A DNA stretch of 64,000 bases from Parafrankia irregularis (GTDB lineage: Bacteria; Actinomycetota; Actinomycetes; Frankiales; Frankiaceae), in NCBI RefSeq assembly GCF_001536285.1, contig NZ_FAOZ01000035.1, positions 17,145 to 81,144 of the forward strand, given 5' to 3'. Shown here in pieces: positions 8,379 through 19,457 of this stretch. Position 1 is the stretch's first letter. Each line of letters begins with the position of its first letter. The translations under genes and the position numbers were made by a program. The notes below the pieces were generated by a model. The model was not told the origin of the DNA and did no database searches. It saw only the letters and a list, made by a program, of their open reading frames with translations.

Positions 8379-10072
8379 CGCGCGGCTCCCTGCCCGAGTT
8401 CCGGTGTGGCGTGCCCGACGACACCTGGGTGGTGCGCGTCGAAGGCCGGGCGCTCGGAGCGGATTCGCGGCAGCGACCGGAAGTTGTGCCGAGGCGGCGG
8501 GCACGAGGTGGCCCACTCCAGCGAGTTCGCGTGCCCCCACGGGTCGTCAGCCGCGGCGATCGGACCCTTGCGGTAGGAGTACCACAGGTTGTAGAGCAGC
8601 GGCAACGTGGAAAGGCCCATCAGGAACGAGCCGGCCGTCGCGACGGTGTTCAGCGTGGTGAAGCCGTCATTCGGGCTGTAGTCGGCGAACCGCCGCGGCA
8701 TGCCCTCGGTGCCCAGCCAGTGGAACACCAGGAAGGTCGCGTTGAAGCCCAGGAACAGCGACCAGAAGTGCAGCTTCGCCAGCTTCTCGTTCATCATCCG
8801 GCCGGTGACCTTCGGGAACCAGAAGTAGACGCCGGCGAAGGCGGCGAACATGAGGCCGGCCACGACATAGTGGAAGTGCCCGACCACGAAGTAGCTGTCG
8901 CTCACGTGGAAGTCGATCGGCGGGCTGGCCAGCAGCACACCGGTGAGACCACCGAACAGGAACGTCACGAGGAAGCCGACCGCGAAGAGCATCGGAGCCT
9001 CGAAGCTGAGCTGCCCACGCCACATCGTGCCGATCCAGTTGAAGAACTTGATGCCGGTCGGCACCGCGATCAGGAACGACAGGAAGGCGAAGAAGGGCAG
9101 CAGCACGGCGCCGGTGACGAACATGTGGTGCGCCCAGACCGCGACGGACAGGGCACCGATGCCGATGGTGGCGAACACCAGGCCCTTGTAGCCGAACAGC
9201 GGCTTGCGGGAGAACACCGGGATGATCTCACTGATGATCCCGAAGAACGGCAGCGCGATGATGTAGACCTCGGGATGCCCGAAGAACCAGAACAGGTGCT
9301 GCCACAGCATCGCGCCGCCGTTCTCGGCGTCGAAGATGTGGGCCCCGAACCTTCGATCCGCGGCGAGTGCCAGCAGCGCGGCCGCCAGCACCGGGAACGC
9401 CACCAGCACCAGGATCGAGGTGACCAGCAGGTTCCAGCAGAAGATCGGCATCCGGAACATCGTCATGCCCGGGGCGCGCAGGCACAGGATGGTGGTGATG
9501 AAGTTGACGGCACCGAGGATGGTGCCGAGACCCTGCACCGTCAGGCCGAGGACCCACAGGTCGGAGCCGACGCCGGGCGAGTACTGCGCGTTGCTCAGCG
9601 GCGCGTACGCGAACCAGCCGAACGACGCCGCGCCCCCAGGGGTCGCGAACCCGGCGAAGACGGTGAGGCTGCCGAACAGGAAAAGCCAGTACGACAGCGC
9701 GTTCAGCCGCGGGAACGCGACGTCCGGCGAGCCGATCTGCAGCGGCACCAGGTAGTTGGCGAACGCGAACGCCAGCGGCGTCGCGAACATCAGCAGCATG
9801 AGCGTGCCGTGCATGGTGAAGTACTGGTTGTACTGCTCGTTCGAGAAGTACTGCAGGCCCGGGCGGGCAAGCTCCGCCCGGATGAAGATCGCGAGAATGC
9901 CGGCGATGACGAAGAACGCGAACGACGTCAGGAAGTACATGATCGCGATGTCTTTGTGGGACGTCGTCCGCAGGTAGCCGAGCAGGTTCGAGATCGGCGG
10001 CTTGTAGTTCGGGTCCGCCGAGTCGTGAGCGTGCCCGGCCGGCCCGGCGGGCGACTCGTGCAGAAGGGTCAC
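8375..10072 (-). CDS. ctaD: Cytochrome c oxidase subunit I (CtaD)
   Basis: Catalytic heme-copper subunit of the aa3 oxidase that reduces oxygen to water and pumps protons. The 565-residue protein has about twelve membrane helices. Recognisable metal-ligand segments are [12 protein letters not shown] (heme a His), [13 protein letters not shown] (CuB His and the cross-linked Tyr), WAHHMF (two CuB His) and GHFHYVVAG (heme a3 and a His). Its stop overlaps the ctaF start, and its ATG overlaps the ctaC stop, so the three genes form one operon. Confidence 0.98.
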   Translation of the reverse strand: MTLLHESPAGPAGHAHDSADPNYKPPISNLLGYLRTTSHKDIAIMYFLTSFAFFVIAGILAIFIRAELARPGLQYFSNEQYNQYFTMHGTLMLLMFATPLAFAFANYLVPLQIGSPDVAFPRLNALSYWLFLFGSLTVFAGFATPGGAASFGWFAYAPLSNAQYSPGVGSDLWVLGLTVQGLGTILGAVNFITTILCLRAPGMTMFRMPIFCWNLLVTSILVLVAFPVLAAALLALAADRRFGAHIFDAENGGAMLWQHLFWFFGHPEVYIIALPFFGIISEIIPVFSRKPLFGYKGLVFATIGIGALSVAVWAHHMFVTGAVLLPFFAFLSFLIAVPTGIKFFNWIGTMWRGQLSFEAPMLFAVGFLVTFLFGGLTGVLLASPPIDFHVSDSYFVVGHFHYVVAGLMFAAFAGVYFWFPKVTGRMMNEKLAKLHFWSLFLGFNATFLVFHWLGTEGMPRRFADYSPNDGFTTLNTVATAGSFLMGLSTLPLLYNLWYSYRKGPIAAADDPWGHANSLEWATSCPPPRHNFRSLPRIRSERPAFDAHHPGVVGHATPELGQGAAR

Positions 10073-10929
10073 TGGACACTCCCGGTGGTGGCGCCGGAGG
10101 ACGGTGCCGCGCTGATCGCGGCGGTCTCCCGTTCCTCGATGAAGCGGTCGTACTCGGCACCGGGCACGACCTTGACGTAGAACGTCATCCGGTCATGGTC
10201 GGTACCGCACAGCTCGGCGCATCGACCGACAAAGGTTCCGGTCTTCGTCGCGGTGAGCTCGAACTGGTTGACGCGCCCGGGGACGACGTCCCGCTTGAAC
10301 AGGAACTCGGGCACCCAGAACGAGTGGATCACGTCCGGCGACGTGAGCACGAACCGGACGGACCGGCCCTCGGGCAGCACCAGCACCGGGGCCTCACCGG
10401 GCCGGCCGGTGACCTCGACCTGGTTCGTGCCCGGCGTCTTGCCGGTGTCGAGGTACTGGAACTGCCAGTTCCACCGGAAACCGATCACGTTCACCGTGAC
10501 GTCGGGGTCGTCCGAGAGCTTGGTGATCTCGGTCTCGTCACGGGCGGTGTAGTAGAAGAGGCCCGCCACGATCACAACTGGCACGACGGTGTACAGGATC
10601 TCGACGGGCAGGTTGTACCGGACCTGGCGCGGCAGTACATCACTGCGCTTCCGGAACACGATGACCGCGTAGAAGATCAGAGCCCATACGAACACACCGA
10701 CGGCCAGGGCTGCGATCACCGAGCCCTGCCACATGTTCAGGATCCGCGGGGTGTGGTTGGTCACACCATCTGGGAATCCAAAGTTGGGAACGTCGCAGGC
10801 GGTCGCCAGCAGGCCTACGGCCGCCAGCGTGGCGCCCATGCGCGCTCCCGCGCGACGCCGGGCCGGCCGTCGGTGTCCAACCCGACGGCTCGCCGGCTCG
10901 TCCGCGTCAACGGTGTCAGCCGGGGCCAT
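10069..10929 (-). CDS. ctaC: Cytochrome c oxidase subunit II (CtaC)
   Basis: CuA-carrying subunit II of the aa3 oxidase. The 286-residue protein from ATG 10929 has an Arg-rich N-terminal stretch, a lipoprotein-like signal ending LLATAC, two membrane helices ([19 protein letters not shown] and [17 protein letters not shown]) and the periplasmic CuA domain with HSFWVPEF and [14 protein letters not shown] (two Cys, His and Met ligands). A GAGGA sequence precedes the ATG. Longer in-frame starts exist but have no family support. It is the first gene of the ctaCDF operon. Confidence 0.94.
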   Translation of the reverse strand: MAPADTVDADEPASRRVGHRRPARRRAGARMGATLAAVGLLATACDVPNFGFPDGVTNHTPRILNMWQGSVIAALAVGVFVWALIFYAVIVFRKRSDVLPRQVRYNLPVEILYTVVPVVIVAGLFYYTARDETEITKLSDDPDVTVNVIGFRWNWQFQYLDTGKTPGTNQVEVTGRPGEAPVLVLPEGRSVRFVLTSPDVIHSFWVPEFLFKRDVVPGRVNQFELTATKTGTFVGRCAELCGTDHDRMTFYVKVVPGAEYDRFIEERETAAISAAPSSGATTGSVQ

Positions 10930-11412
10930 CGGCGTGTCCTCGACATCCGCGAGCGACGGCCGGGTCCGACCGAAGGATCTCCTCACCAGGTCCTGCCTCC
11001 CACGACTAGCGGCCGCGTCGGCGATGGACGGATCGCAAGCTCCGCCACCGCCTCGCGACCGCATAGAAACGCTTCGCGGGCCGGCCGGTCCAACCGGCCT
11101 CGCTGCTTCGTCTTCCGACTGTCTTCGACACGCTGTAGATGGTGCGGCAGCAGCGTATCCCAGCAGCGGTCGAGCTTCTCGCCGCAGGCCCCGTCCGGAG
11201 CTGTGAGACGCGACCCGCGGGGCAACGTGGACAGGCCGGAGTGCCCTTGATCCGGACCGCCGGCGGGGCCCGACCGGACCCCCGGCGGTGCTTTCCGCCA
11301 TCTGCTTTCTTCACGACACCCCGCAAAGCCTTTCCCGTTCCCTGCACGAATGCGGCGACACCGCTGTGCTGGGGGCACCCGGATGCCCCGCAACGGGCGT
11401 AGCGTCACTCTC
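10930..11412. other. Noncoding region between ctaC and the cysteine desulfurase gene
   Basis: 483 bp between divergent genes. Minus-strand frames here are extensions of ctaC with no recognisable content. Promoters for both genes should be here, but no confident -10/-35 pair or hairpin was identified. Confidence 0.55.
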
Positions 11413-12579
11413 GTGCCGGCATACCTCGACCACGCGTCGACCACGCCGCTGCATCCGGTCGCCCGGGAAGCGCTGCTCGCCGCGATGGACGACGGCTGGG
11501 CCGACCCGGCCCGGCTCCATCGCGAGGGGCGTCGCGCGCGGATGTTGCTCGATGCCGCCCGCGAGACCGTGGCCGGCGTGCTGGGTGCCCGCGCCCCCGA
11601 AATCAGCTTCACGGCCAGTGGCACCGCCGCGGCCCACCTGGCACTTCTCGGTACCGCGGCGGCTCGCCGCCGGGCCGGCGGGGTGGTCGTGGTCAGTGCC
11701 GTGGAACACTCCAGCGTCCTGCACGCCGCCCAGCGCCACGAAGGTGCCGGCGGCGAGGTCGTGACGATCGGGGTGGACCGGCTCGGCCGCGTCGATCCGG
11801 CCGCCTTCACCGCCGCGCTCGACGCCCGCCCGGACACGGCGGTGGCGGCACTGCAGCACGCCAACCACGAGGTCGGCACGGTCCAGCCGGTCGCCGAGGT
11901 GGCGCAGGCGCTACGGGCGCGGGGCGTGCCGCTGCTCACCGACGCCGCGATGACGCTGGGGCGGATCCGGGTCGATCTGCCCGAGCTGGGTGCGGACCTG
12001 CTGACCGCGAGCGCGCACAAGTTCGGTGGGCCGCCCGGGGTGGGCCTCCTCGTGGTCCGCACGGGAACCAGGTGGGCCGCGCCGGGGCCGGCCGACGAGC
12101 GCGAGTACGGGCGGGTCCCCGGTTTCCCCAACGTTCCCGCCGTGGTGGCGACGGCGGCCGCGCTGGCCGTGCGCGCCACAGAGATCGACGCCGAGGCACC
12201 ACGGCTGGCGTCCTACGCGAACCGGTTGCGCGAGCGCCTGCCGGAGCTGGTGGAGGATGTCGAGCTGCTCGGGCCGGGCGGCACCGATCCCACGGTCGCC
12301 CTGCCGCACGTGGTGGCCTTCTCGTGTCTGTACGTCGCGGGCGAGGCGCTGCTCGCCGAGCTCGACCAGGCCGGCATCGCGGTCAGCTCCGGATCGAGCT
12401 GCACCGCCGACACCCTGACGCCAAGCCACGTGCTGGTCGCGATGGGCGCGCTGACCCACGGCAACCTGCGGGTCTCCTTCGGCCGGGAGTCCACCGAGGC
12501 GGACGTCGACGCGCTGTTGGCCGCGTTGCCGGCCGCGGTGCGGGCCGTGCGTGAGCGCGCCGGCGCCGCGGGACTTTGA
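11413..12579 (+). CDS. Cysteine desulfurase (NifS/IscS-like)
   Basis: PLP enzyme that removes sulfur from cysteine for Fe-S cluster or thio-compound synthesis. The 388-residue product starts VPAYLDHASTTPLHP, the standard class V aminotransferase opening. ASAHKFGGP contains the PLP lysine, LLTDAAMTLGRI the PLP-binding Asp region, and SSGSSCTAD the cysteine that carries the persulfide. The GTG at 11413 was chosen where homology begins; an ATG at 11383 is possible. The next gene overlaps by one base and encodes a TusA-like carrier, suggesting the sulfur is handed to it. Confidence 0.92.
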   Translation: MPAYLDHASTTPLHPVAREALLAAMDDGWADPARLHREGRRARMLLDAARETVAGVLGARAPEISFTASGTAAAHLALLGTAAARRRAGGVVVVSAVEHSSVLHAAQRHEGAGGEVVTIGVDRLGRVDPAAFTAALDARPDTAVAALQHANHEVGTVQPVAEVAQALRARGVPLLTDAAMTLGRIRVDLPELGADLLTASAHKFGGPPGVGLLVVRTGTRWAAPGPADEREYGRVPGFPNVPAVVATAAALAVRATEIDAEAPRLASYANRLRERLPELVEDVELLGPGGTDPTVALPHVVAFSCLYVAGEALLAELDQAGIAVSSGSSCTADTLTPSHVLVAMGALTHGNLRVSFGRESTEADVDALLAALPAAVRAVRERAGAAGL

Positions 12580-12854
12580 TGAACGCCGTACCCGAGCCGC
12601 CCGAGCCGCCCGCGTCCGAGCGGCCCGCGTCCGAGCGGCCCGCGGTCGTCGTCGACGCCCTGGGGCGGCGGTGCCCGCTGCCGATCATCGACCTGGCCCG
12701 GCGCATCCGCGACGTCGAGGTGGGCCAGCTCGTCGAGCTGCGGGCCGACGACCCGGCGGCCGCGGCGGACGTCGCCGCCTGGTGCCGGATGCGCGGCCAC
12801 GAGCTGGTCGCCGCCCCCACCGCGGCCGTCTTCCTCATCCGCAGGCTGAGCTGA
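12579..12854 (+). CDS. TusA/SirA-like sulfur carrier
   Basis: Small 91-residue sulfurtransferase of the TusA/YeeD fold. The CPxP motif (GRRCPLPIIDLARRI) includes the cysteine expected to accept sulfur as persulfide. The first 22 residues are Pro/Glu-rich and outside the domain. ATG 12579 overlaps the TGA of the desulfurase gene by one base (TGATG), so the two are translated together and probably act as donor and acceptor. The final acceptor (tRNA thiolation or another pathway) is not shown by the sequence. Confidence 0.9.
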   Translation: MNAVPEPPEPPASERPASERPAVVVDALGRRCPLPIIDLARRIRDVEVGQLVELRADDPAAAADVAAWCRMRGHELVAAPTAAVFLIRRLS

Positions 12855-12862
12855 GCGCACCG

Positions 12863-12882
12863 GGTGCCTGCCGGTAGGCACC
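12863..12882. terminator. Short hairpin between convergent genes
   Basis: GGTGCCT pairs with AGGCACC across a 6-nt loop, 8 bp after the tusA-like stop and before the convergent adoK end. It is a weak candidate terminator. Confidence 0.45.
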
Positions 12883-12953
12883 GCAGGCGCCAAGACGGCA
12901 GGCACCTCCGCCGGCAGACACTCGCCCGCCGGCGGAGCCGAGCGCGGCTGTGC

Positions 12954-14099
<1,146 letters not shown>

Positions 14100-14194
14100 C
14101 TACTGACTCCGACCGGAGCCGGCACGGCGCGGGTACCGCCGGGACGGCCAGACCACTCCGGTGCCGATCATCCGATCAGCCGATCATCGGCCGA

Positions 14195-14557
14195 TCAGTG
14201 GAAGGAGTCTCCACACGCGCAGGAGCCCTGCGCGTTCGGGTTGTCGATCGTGAAGCCCTGCTTCTCGATGGTGTCGACGAAGTCGATCGTCGCGCCACCG
14301 AGGTACGGGAAGCTCATCCGGTCCACCGCGACCTTGACTCCGGAGAAGTCGAGGACGGTGTCACCGTCGAGCTGGCGCTCGTCGAAGAAGAGCTGGTACC
14401 GCATGCCCGAGCAGCCGCCGGGCTGCACGGCGATCCGGAGCTGGAGGTCGTCCCTCCCCTCCTGCTCGAGCAGGGTCCTCACCTTGCCGGCGGCCGTGTC
14501 GGTGAGAACGACGCTGCTCGGCCTGGTCTCGGTCTCGGTTGTGTCCTGCACGGTCAT
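14195..14557 (-). CDS. A-type iron-sulfur carrier (ErpA/HesB/IscA-like)
   Basis: A-type Fe-S carrier protein of 120 residues that passes clusters to apo-enzymes. Three conserved cysteines are visible: one in PGGCSGMRY and two in the C-terminal GSCACGDSFH. The intervening LSGVKVAVD-like strand and YLGGATIDFVD segment fit the family. ATG 14557 begins MTVQDTTETE; the longer open frame upstream is low-complexity and unlikely to be translated. Likely clients nearby are NadA, LipA and QcrA. Confidence 0.93.
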   Translation of the reverse strand: MTVQDTTETETRPSSVVLTDTAAGKVRTLLEQEGRDDLQLRIAVQPGGCSGMRYQLFFDERQLDGDTVLDFSGVKVAVDRMSFPYLGGATIDFVDTIEKQGFTIDNPNAQGSCACGDSFH

Positions 14558-15210
14558 AGGGGCTGCTCCCTGCCCTTGTGGACGTGCCTGGTTCACCAGG
14601 CTTCCTGGTACCCAAGGCGGCCGTACGCGGGAAGTGGCGCCGGGCGACGCCTCCCCACGGGCGACACACCTGCCGTGCCGCCGTTCTTGCTCAACACCGC
14701 GAGCAAGGATCCGCTTCCCATCGTAGCCAGCGACCTGGACGTCGGCCACGACGCGCAAGTGACATGCGTCCTTGATCTCGGGGCCGACCGCCCCAAGTTC
14801 GCGCAGACCAGGCGATCCGGAGTTAGAGTCTGAACGACCATTAGCACCCGGAGCTGTTCGGCACACTGTTGTGACCGGCACGTTTTCGGCGTTCGGCACG
14901 TTTTCCGTGACCAGCTCGGCCCCTGTGGCTGGGCCGGTTCCCGGGCCGGCGTGGTTCCCGGGCCGGTCTCGCGGTCGGCACGGGTTTCGCCGCCCGCGAA
15001 CAGCCGCGCGGCACGGTCCGGCGATGGCCGCCAGGCCGGACCCGCCCTCGACCCGACCGATCCGGCCGACCCGACCGACCTGGCCCAACCCGATCGACCC
15101 CCGCCACCGGCCCACCACGACGAACCGGCCACGACGAAGAACCGGCCACGACGAACCAGCCACGAGCAGCGAGCGGCGGCGGCCCACCGGGCCAGCCCGA
15201 AGGAGCGGAC
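14558..15210. other. Noncoding region upstream of nadA with low-complexity repeats
   Basis: 653 bp between the divergent ErpA-like and nadA genes. It has two GGCACGTTTTC direct copies near 14877-14904 and, from about 15050 to 15170, a degenerate run of CGACC and CCGGCCACGACGAA repeats. Frames across it are strongly biased and show no domain. Promoters for both genes should be inside. No riboswitch was recognised. Confidence 0.55.
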
Positions 15211-16398
15211 ATGACTGTCAACCCAGCCCTGGAACGCCTGGGCGTCACCGCCTCACCGCTCGCACTGCTGCTGCTCGGGCGGGACGCCGACCCCGGCAGC
15301 GAGCGGGGTGTCGAGTGCCCCGGTGATCTCCCGCCGGCGGCCGACCCCGGGCTGGCCGAGCGAGCCCGGGCGGCCAAGGCGGCCCTCGGCGACGACGTGT
15401 TCGTCCTGGGGCACCACTACCAGCGCGACGACGTCATCGCGTTCGCCGACGTCACCGGGGACTCGTTCAAGCTCGCCCAGCAGGCGGCGGCGCGGCCGGC
15501 GGCCAGCTCGATCGTGTTCTGCGGTGTGCACTTCATGGCGGAGAGCGCGGACATCCTGACCGCGGACCACCAGCGGGTGATCCTTCCCGACCTCGCCGCC
15601 GGCTGCTCGATGGCCGACATGGCCACCGCCGAGCAGGTGGCACAGGCCTGGGACGACCTGCTCGACGCGGGCGTCGCCGCGGACACCGTCCCGGTCAGCT
15701 ACATGAACTCCTCCGCCGCGATCAAGGCCTTCACCGGGCGCCACGACGGGACGATCTGCACCTCGTCCAACGCCGAGCGGGCGCTGGGCTGGGCGTTCGG
15801 CGAGCGGCGCGGAAAGCGGGTGATCTTCCTGCCCGACCAGCACCTGGGGCGCAACACCGCCATCGACAAGCTGGGCATGTCGGAGGCCGACTGTGTGGTC
15901 TACGACCCACGGCGGCCCGGCGGCGGGCTGACCCGCGCCCAGCTGCAGGACGCGCGGATGATCCTCTGGCGCGGCCACTGCTCGGTGCACGGCCGTTTCA
16001 CCCGGGAGTGTGTGGACGAGGTACGCAACCGCGTTCCGGGGGTACAGGTCCTGGTGCACCCCGAGTGCCGGCGTGACGTCGTCGAGGCCGCCGACCTGGT
16101 CGGTTCCACCGAATACATCATCAAGGTGGTGGACGAGGCCCCGCCCGGGGCCATGTTCGCGGTGGGAACCGAGCTGAACCTGGTACAACGGCTGGCGAAC
16201 CGTCATCCTGACAAGAAGATCGTCTTTCTCGACCGTACGGTGTGCTTCTGCTCCACGATGAACCGCATCGACATGCCGCACCTCGTGTGGACGCTCGAGG
16301 CACTCGCTCGTGGGGAGACCGTGAACCGCATCACCGTCGACCCCGAGGTCGCGACCTACGCCCGAAAGGCCCTTGACCAGATGTTGGCGCTCCCCTGA
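15211..16398 (+). CDS. nadA: Quinolinate synthase (NadA)
   Basis: 4Fe-4S enzyme that condenses iminoaspartate and dihydroxyacetone phosphate to quinolinate in NAD synthesis. The 395-residue protein has the expected opening VLGHHYQRDDVIAFAD and cluster cysteines in FCGVHFMAESAD, RGHCSVHGRF and CFCSTMNRID. Substrate-site segments include SYMNSSAAIKAF and FLPDQHLGRNTA. Neither nadB nor nadC is adjacent, so the pathway is split; nadE lies 33 kb to the right. Its stop overlaps the start of the DUF3043 gene (TGATG). Confidence 0.97.
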   Translation: MTVNPALERLGVTASPLALLLLGRDADPGSERGVECPGDLPPAADPGLAERARAAKAALGDDVFVLGHHYQRDDVIAFADVTGDSFKLAQQAAARPAASSIVFCGVHFMAESADILTADHQRVILPDLAAGCSMADMATAEQVAQAWDDLLDAGVAADTVPVSYMNSSAAIKAFTGRHDGTICTSSNAERALGWAFGERRGKRVIFLPDQHLGRNTAIDKLGMSEADCVVYDPRRPGGGLTRAQLQDARMILWRGHCSVHGRFTRECVDEVRNRVPGVQVLVHPECRRDVVEAADLVGSTEYIIKVVDEAPPGAMFAVGTELNLVQRLANRHPDKKIVFLDRTVCFCSTMNRIDMPHLVWTLEALARGETVNRITVDPEVATYARKALDQMLALP

Positions 16399-17039
16399 TG
16401 GCCCTGCTGAAGAAGCGGAACACCGAGTCCGAGGCGGACCCGGCGGTCGGCGACGAGCCGGTGCCGGCGTCCGCCCGGGCCGGTGGTGACTCCGCCGAGA
16501 ACGCCCGGGTCACCGCCGGGAAGGGGCGGCCGACCCCCAAGCGGGCGCAGGCACGGGCCGCCAGGCCGCGCGGCGGTGCCGGCGGCGCCGGGGCGGTGCG
16601 CGCCGCGACCGGCAAGGAGGGCCGGCGGCTGCAGCGCGCCGAGCGACGCGAGCAGAGCCAGCAGTACCGCACGGCGATGATGTCCGGCGACGTCAACAAG
16701 CTCCCGCCGCGTGAGCGGGCACCCGAGCGGGTGATCGCGCGCGACTTCGTCGACACCCGGTTCAACATCGGGCCGATCTTCCTGGCCGTCGCCCTCGTCT
16801 ACTTCATCGGCGGCCTGGTGCCGAACTCCTACGTGCGGCTGACCGCGACCTACCTGATGCTGGTCGGGATCATCGCCGTCGTCGTGGACTCGATCGTGCT
16901 GGCGCGGCAGGTGAGCCGGCGGGTGGCGGAGAAGTACCCGGACTCCCGGGTGAAGGTGCGGGCCTACTCTGCGCAGCGGGCGCTGCTGCCGCGCCGCTGG
17001 CGGATGCCCCGTCCCCGGGTCTCCCGGTCGGACCGCTGA
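16398..17039 (+). CDS. DUF3043 membrane protein
   Basis: A 213-residue protein of the DUF3043 family, restricted to actinobacteria and of unknown function. About 110 residues of basic, Ala/Gly/Arg-rich cytoplasmic sequence precede two closely spaced membrane helices (IFLAVALVYFIGGLV and ATYLMLVGIIAVVVDSIVL), then a basic tail. The GDVNKLPPRERAPERVIARD segment is the conserved core. It is translationally coupled to nadA through a one-base overlap, but no functional link is known. Confidence 0.85.
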   Translation: MALLKKRNTESEADPAVGDEPVPASARAGGDSAENARVTAGKGRPTPKRAQARAARPRGGAGGAGAVRAATGKEGRRLQRAERREQSQQYRTAMMSGDVNKLPPRERAPERVIARDFVDTRFNIGPIFLAVALVYFIGGLVPNSYVRLTATYLMLVGIIAVVVDSIVLARQVSRRVAEKYPDSRVKVRAYSAQRALLPRRWRMPRPRVSRSDR

Positions 17040-17202
17040 CCCGCGGGCCGGACCGCCGGACCGCTGGTCCGCGCATCCCGTTGCGCCGCTGCGCCGGCCG
17101 CTGCCCGTGGCCCTAGCTTCTGCTCCTGCTTCCCTCCTGCTCGCGGGCAGAACGCGCCAGGAGACGGCGAGGCGGCGGGCGATCGTGTGAAAGGGTTCGG
17201 CT

Positions 17203-18180
17203 GTGAAGCATCGACGCCTCGGTAACAGCGGACTGTCGGTCAGCGAGATCTCCTACGGCAACTGGATCACCCATGGTGACCAGATCGAGGCCGACGCCGC
17301 GACCGCCTGCGTGCACGCGGCCCTCGACGCGGGGATCACCACCTTCGACACCGCGGACGTCTACGCCCAGACCCGCGCCGAATCCGTCCTCGGTGCGGCC
17401 CTCGCCGGTGTGCGGCGAGAGTCCTACGAGCTGTTCACCAAGGTCTTCTGGCCGACCGGGCCTGGTGAGAACGACAAGGGGCTGGGCCGCAAGCACATCA
17501 TCGAGTCGGCGCACAACTCGCTGCGCCGGCTGGGAACCGACCACATCGACCTCTACCAGGCCCACCGCTACGACCCGACGGTGCCGTTGGAGGAGACGCT
17601 GCGCGCCTTCGACGACCTGGTACGCGCCGGCAAGGTGCTCTACGTCGGCGTCTCGGAGTGGACGGCGGCGCAGATCGCCGACGCGGTGCGGATCGCCGGT
17701 GAGCTGGGCCTGGACCGGATCATCTCCAACCAGCCGCAGTACTCGATGCTGTACCGGACCATCGAGGCCGAGGTCGTCCCCACCTCGCGGGAGCTGGGCA
17801 TCTCGCAGATCGTCTGGTCGCCGATCGCCCAGGGTGTGCTGACCGGCAAGTACCTGCCGGGCAGCCCGCCACCGGCCGGCAGCCGTGCGACGGGTGGCAC
17901 CGGAGCCGGCTTCATCGCCCGTTTCATGACGGACGAGGTCCTGACCGCGGTCCAGGACCTGCGCCCGATCGCGGCGGACGCCGGCCTGACGATGGCGCAG
18001 CTCGCGGTCGCCTGGGTCCTGCAGAACGACAACGTGGCGTCGGCCATCGTCGGGGCCACCCGGCCCGAGCAGGTCAAGGACAACGTCGGGGCCAGCGGGG
18101 TGGTCCTGGAACCGGCCCTGCTCGCCCGGATCGACAAGGCCCTCGCCTCGGTCGCGACCACGGAGCCCGAGGGCGCCTGA
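17203..18180 (+). CDS. Aldo/keto reductase (Kv-beta-like)
   Basis: NADPH-dependent oxidoreductase of 325 residues, TIM-barrel fold. The catalytic tetrad is visible: Asp and Tyr in TFDTADVYAQ, Lys in LFTKVFW and His in YQAHRYD. The cofactor-binding C-terminal segment is SAIVGATRPEQVKDN. The length and opening MKHRRLGNSGLSVSEISYG match the voltage-gated potassium-channel beta-subunit-like subfamily. The substrate cannot be told from sequence. It is convergent with the tetR gene and stands alone. Confidence 0.92.
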   Translation: MKHRRLGNSGLSVSEISYGNWITHGDQIEADAATACVHAALDAGITTFDTADVYAQTRAESVLGAALAGVRRESYELFTKVFWPTGPGENDKGLGRKHIIESAHNSLRRLGTDHIDLYQAHRYDPTVPLEETLRAFDDLVRAGKVLYVGVSEWTAAQIADAVRIAGELGLDRIISNQPQYSMLYRTIEAEVVPTSRELGISQIVWSPIAQGVLTGKYLPGSPPPAGSRATGGTGAGFIARFMTDEVLTAVQDLRPIAADAGLTMAQLAVAWVLQNDNVASAIVGATRPEQVKDNVGASGVVLEPALLARIDKALASVATTEPEGA

Positions 18181-18247
18181 GCCGCGCCATGCCCGCCGCC
18201 CGATGCGGGTGCCGGGTACCGTCCGGTGCGGGTGCCTGAGGGCACCC

Positions 18248-18886
18248 TCACCGGGCGCTGAACGCCCTGGCCAGCGCCGCCCAGGTCCGGTCCAGATCCG
18301 ACCCGGGCAGGAACCGCCCGGCGAGTTCTAGCAACACCGTGCCGTGCGCCGCCGCCCACAGCGCCTGAGCCAGGTAGGGCTCTGCGGTGGCCCGGTAGAA
18401 CGGCTCGCCCGACCAGTCCTCGAGCCCCGGCGTCAGGTCGGTCCGCCCGAGCGGGTCGACCGCCGCCAGCCGATAGAGGTTCGGCCGTTCCAGCGCGTAC
18501 CGGCGGTATTCGGCCAGCAGCCGGGCCACGACGTCGTCCGGCCCGGATGCGTCCACCACCCGGTGCAGCACGTCGCCGATCTCCCAGAGCGCGGTCTCGA
18601 CCAACGCGGCCTCGACCGCGGGCTTGCCGGGCAGGTGCTTGTACAGCGACGGCGCCCGGATGCCGAGCACCTCCCCGAGGCGGCGCATCGTGAGCGACTG
18701 CGCGCCTTCGTCCTCCAGCAGTCGCAGTGCCGCCTGCAGGATCTCGGTGACCCGGGCGGAGCGGGCCGGTGGCACCGGCCGTGGCGCGATCCGCGCCACG
18801 GGAAGCGCCATGCCCGCCGCGCCCGCGGCCGCCGTGCCCGCAGCCGCCGTGCTCGCAACGACAACGCCCGCGGCATCTGTGCTCAC
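18248..18886 (-). CDS. TetR-family regulator
   Basis: Repressor of 212 residues. An Ala-rich N-terminal tail of about 40 residues is followed by the helix-turn-helix (RVTEILQAALRLLEDEG, then TMRRLGEVLGIRAPSLYKHLPGKPAVEAAL). The C-terminal ligand domain has the AAAHGTVLLELAGRF motif of the TetR_C group with a conserved HG. It lies 43 bp after the nitroreductase gene on the same strand. Two palindromes upstream of that operon (19458-19498) are the probable operators, so autoregulation is expected. The inducer is unknown. Confidence 0.92.
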   Translation of the reverse strand: MSTDAAGVVVASTAAAGTAAAGAAGMALPVARIAPRPVPPARSARVTEILQAALRLLEDEGAQSLTMRRLGEVLGIRAPSLYKHLPGKPAVEAALVETALWEIGDVLHRVVDASGPDDVVARLLAEYRRYALERPNLYRLAAVDPLGRTDLTPGLEDWSGEPFYRATAEPYLAQALWAAAHGTVLLELAGRFLPGSDLDRTWAALARAFSAR

Positions 18887-18929
18887 CGCAGTCCCTCCCT
18901 GGCCTACCGTCCACAGACCGCCGCCCGGC

Positions 18930-19418
18930 TCACCGCAGCGGCGTGAGGGCGAACACCGGATGGCGCGGCGCGATGCGGGCGAGCTCCTCGTCCGAGGATT
19001 CCGGACCCACGCCTTCGAAGAACGCGCCGACCTCCGCCTTCCACTTCACCAGATAGGCGCGCAGCACCGGGACCTGCTCCGGGCCGGTCAGCTCGACCGC
19101 CTGGTAGCTCGATCGCCGGCGCCCCAGTACCAGCGCCAGCTCACCGTCGGCGGCACGCACGTTGCGGACCCACTGGCCATGGCCCCGCGCCGAGACGAGG
19201 TACTGACGCCCGTCCAGGGTCAGGAGGTTCACCGGCACCCGGCGGATCTGGCCCGAGGAACGGCCGCGAACCTCCAGCATCCGGCTTCCCCACACGCTCA
19301 GCCCGAGCCCGTTGACCAGCGCCACCGCACGGTTGGCCACTTTCCTGGTGAACCAGCCGGGCTGACGGTAGTGCCGGGCCTCGCCCGCGTTCGCCGCGCT
19401 GTCCGCGTTCGAGCTCAT
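18930..19418 (-). CDS. F420-dependent nitroreductase-family protein (Ddn-like)
   Basis: A 162-residue split beta-barrel protein of the deazaflavin-dependent nitroreductase family. Visible family segments are RMLEVRGRSSGQIRRVPVNLL and GRQYLVSARGHGQWVRNVRA, the latter near the F420 phosphate site. ATG 19418 has AGTGAGG at good spacing; the longer in-frame ATG at 19451 lies closer to the operator. Being first in an operon with a TetR regulator suggests an inducible reductase or detoxification role. An F420:NADPH oxidoreductase gene at 56 kb shows that the cell uses F420. Confidence 0.9.
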   Translation of the reverse strand: MSSNADSAANAGEARHYRQPGWFTRKVANRAVALVNGLGLSVWGSRMLEVRGRSSGQIRRVPVNLLTLDGRQYLVSARGHGQWVRNVRAADGELALVLGRRRSSYQAVELTGPEQVPVLRAYLVKWKAEVGAFFEGVGPESSDEELARIAPRHPVFALTPLR

Positions 19419-19457
19419 GATCGACGCCTCACTTCCGGGTGTTTCACCCATCGGTCA

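Noticed and set aside
8411..10180. 589-codon plus-strand frame
   Set aside because: Antisense shadow of ctaD, with a biased Arg/Glu/Gln composition; ctaD is unmistakable on the other strand.
10983..12179. 398-codon minus-strand frame
   Set aside because: Mostly antisense to the cysteine desulfurase gene, with no domain similarity.
14558..15187. Coding continuation upstream of the ErpA-like gene
   Set aside because: The translation is low-complexity Gly/Arg/Ser, contains the nadA-side repeats and precedes a complete family start at 14557.
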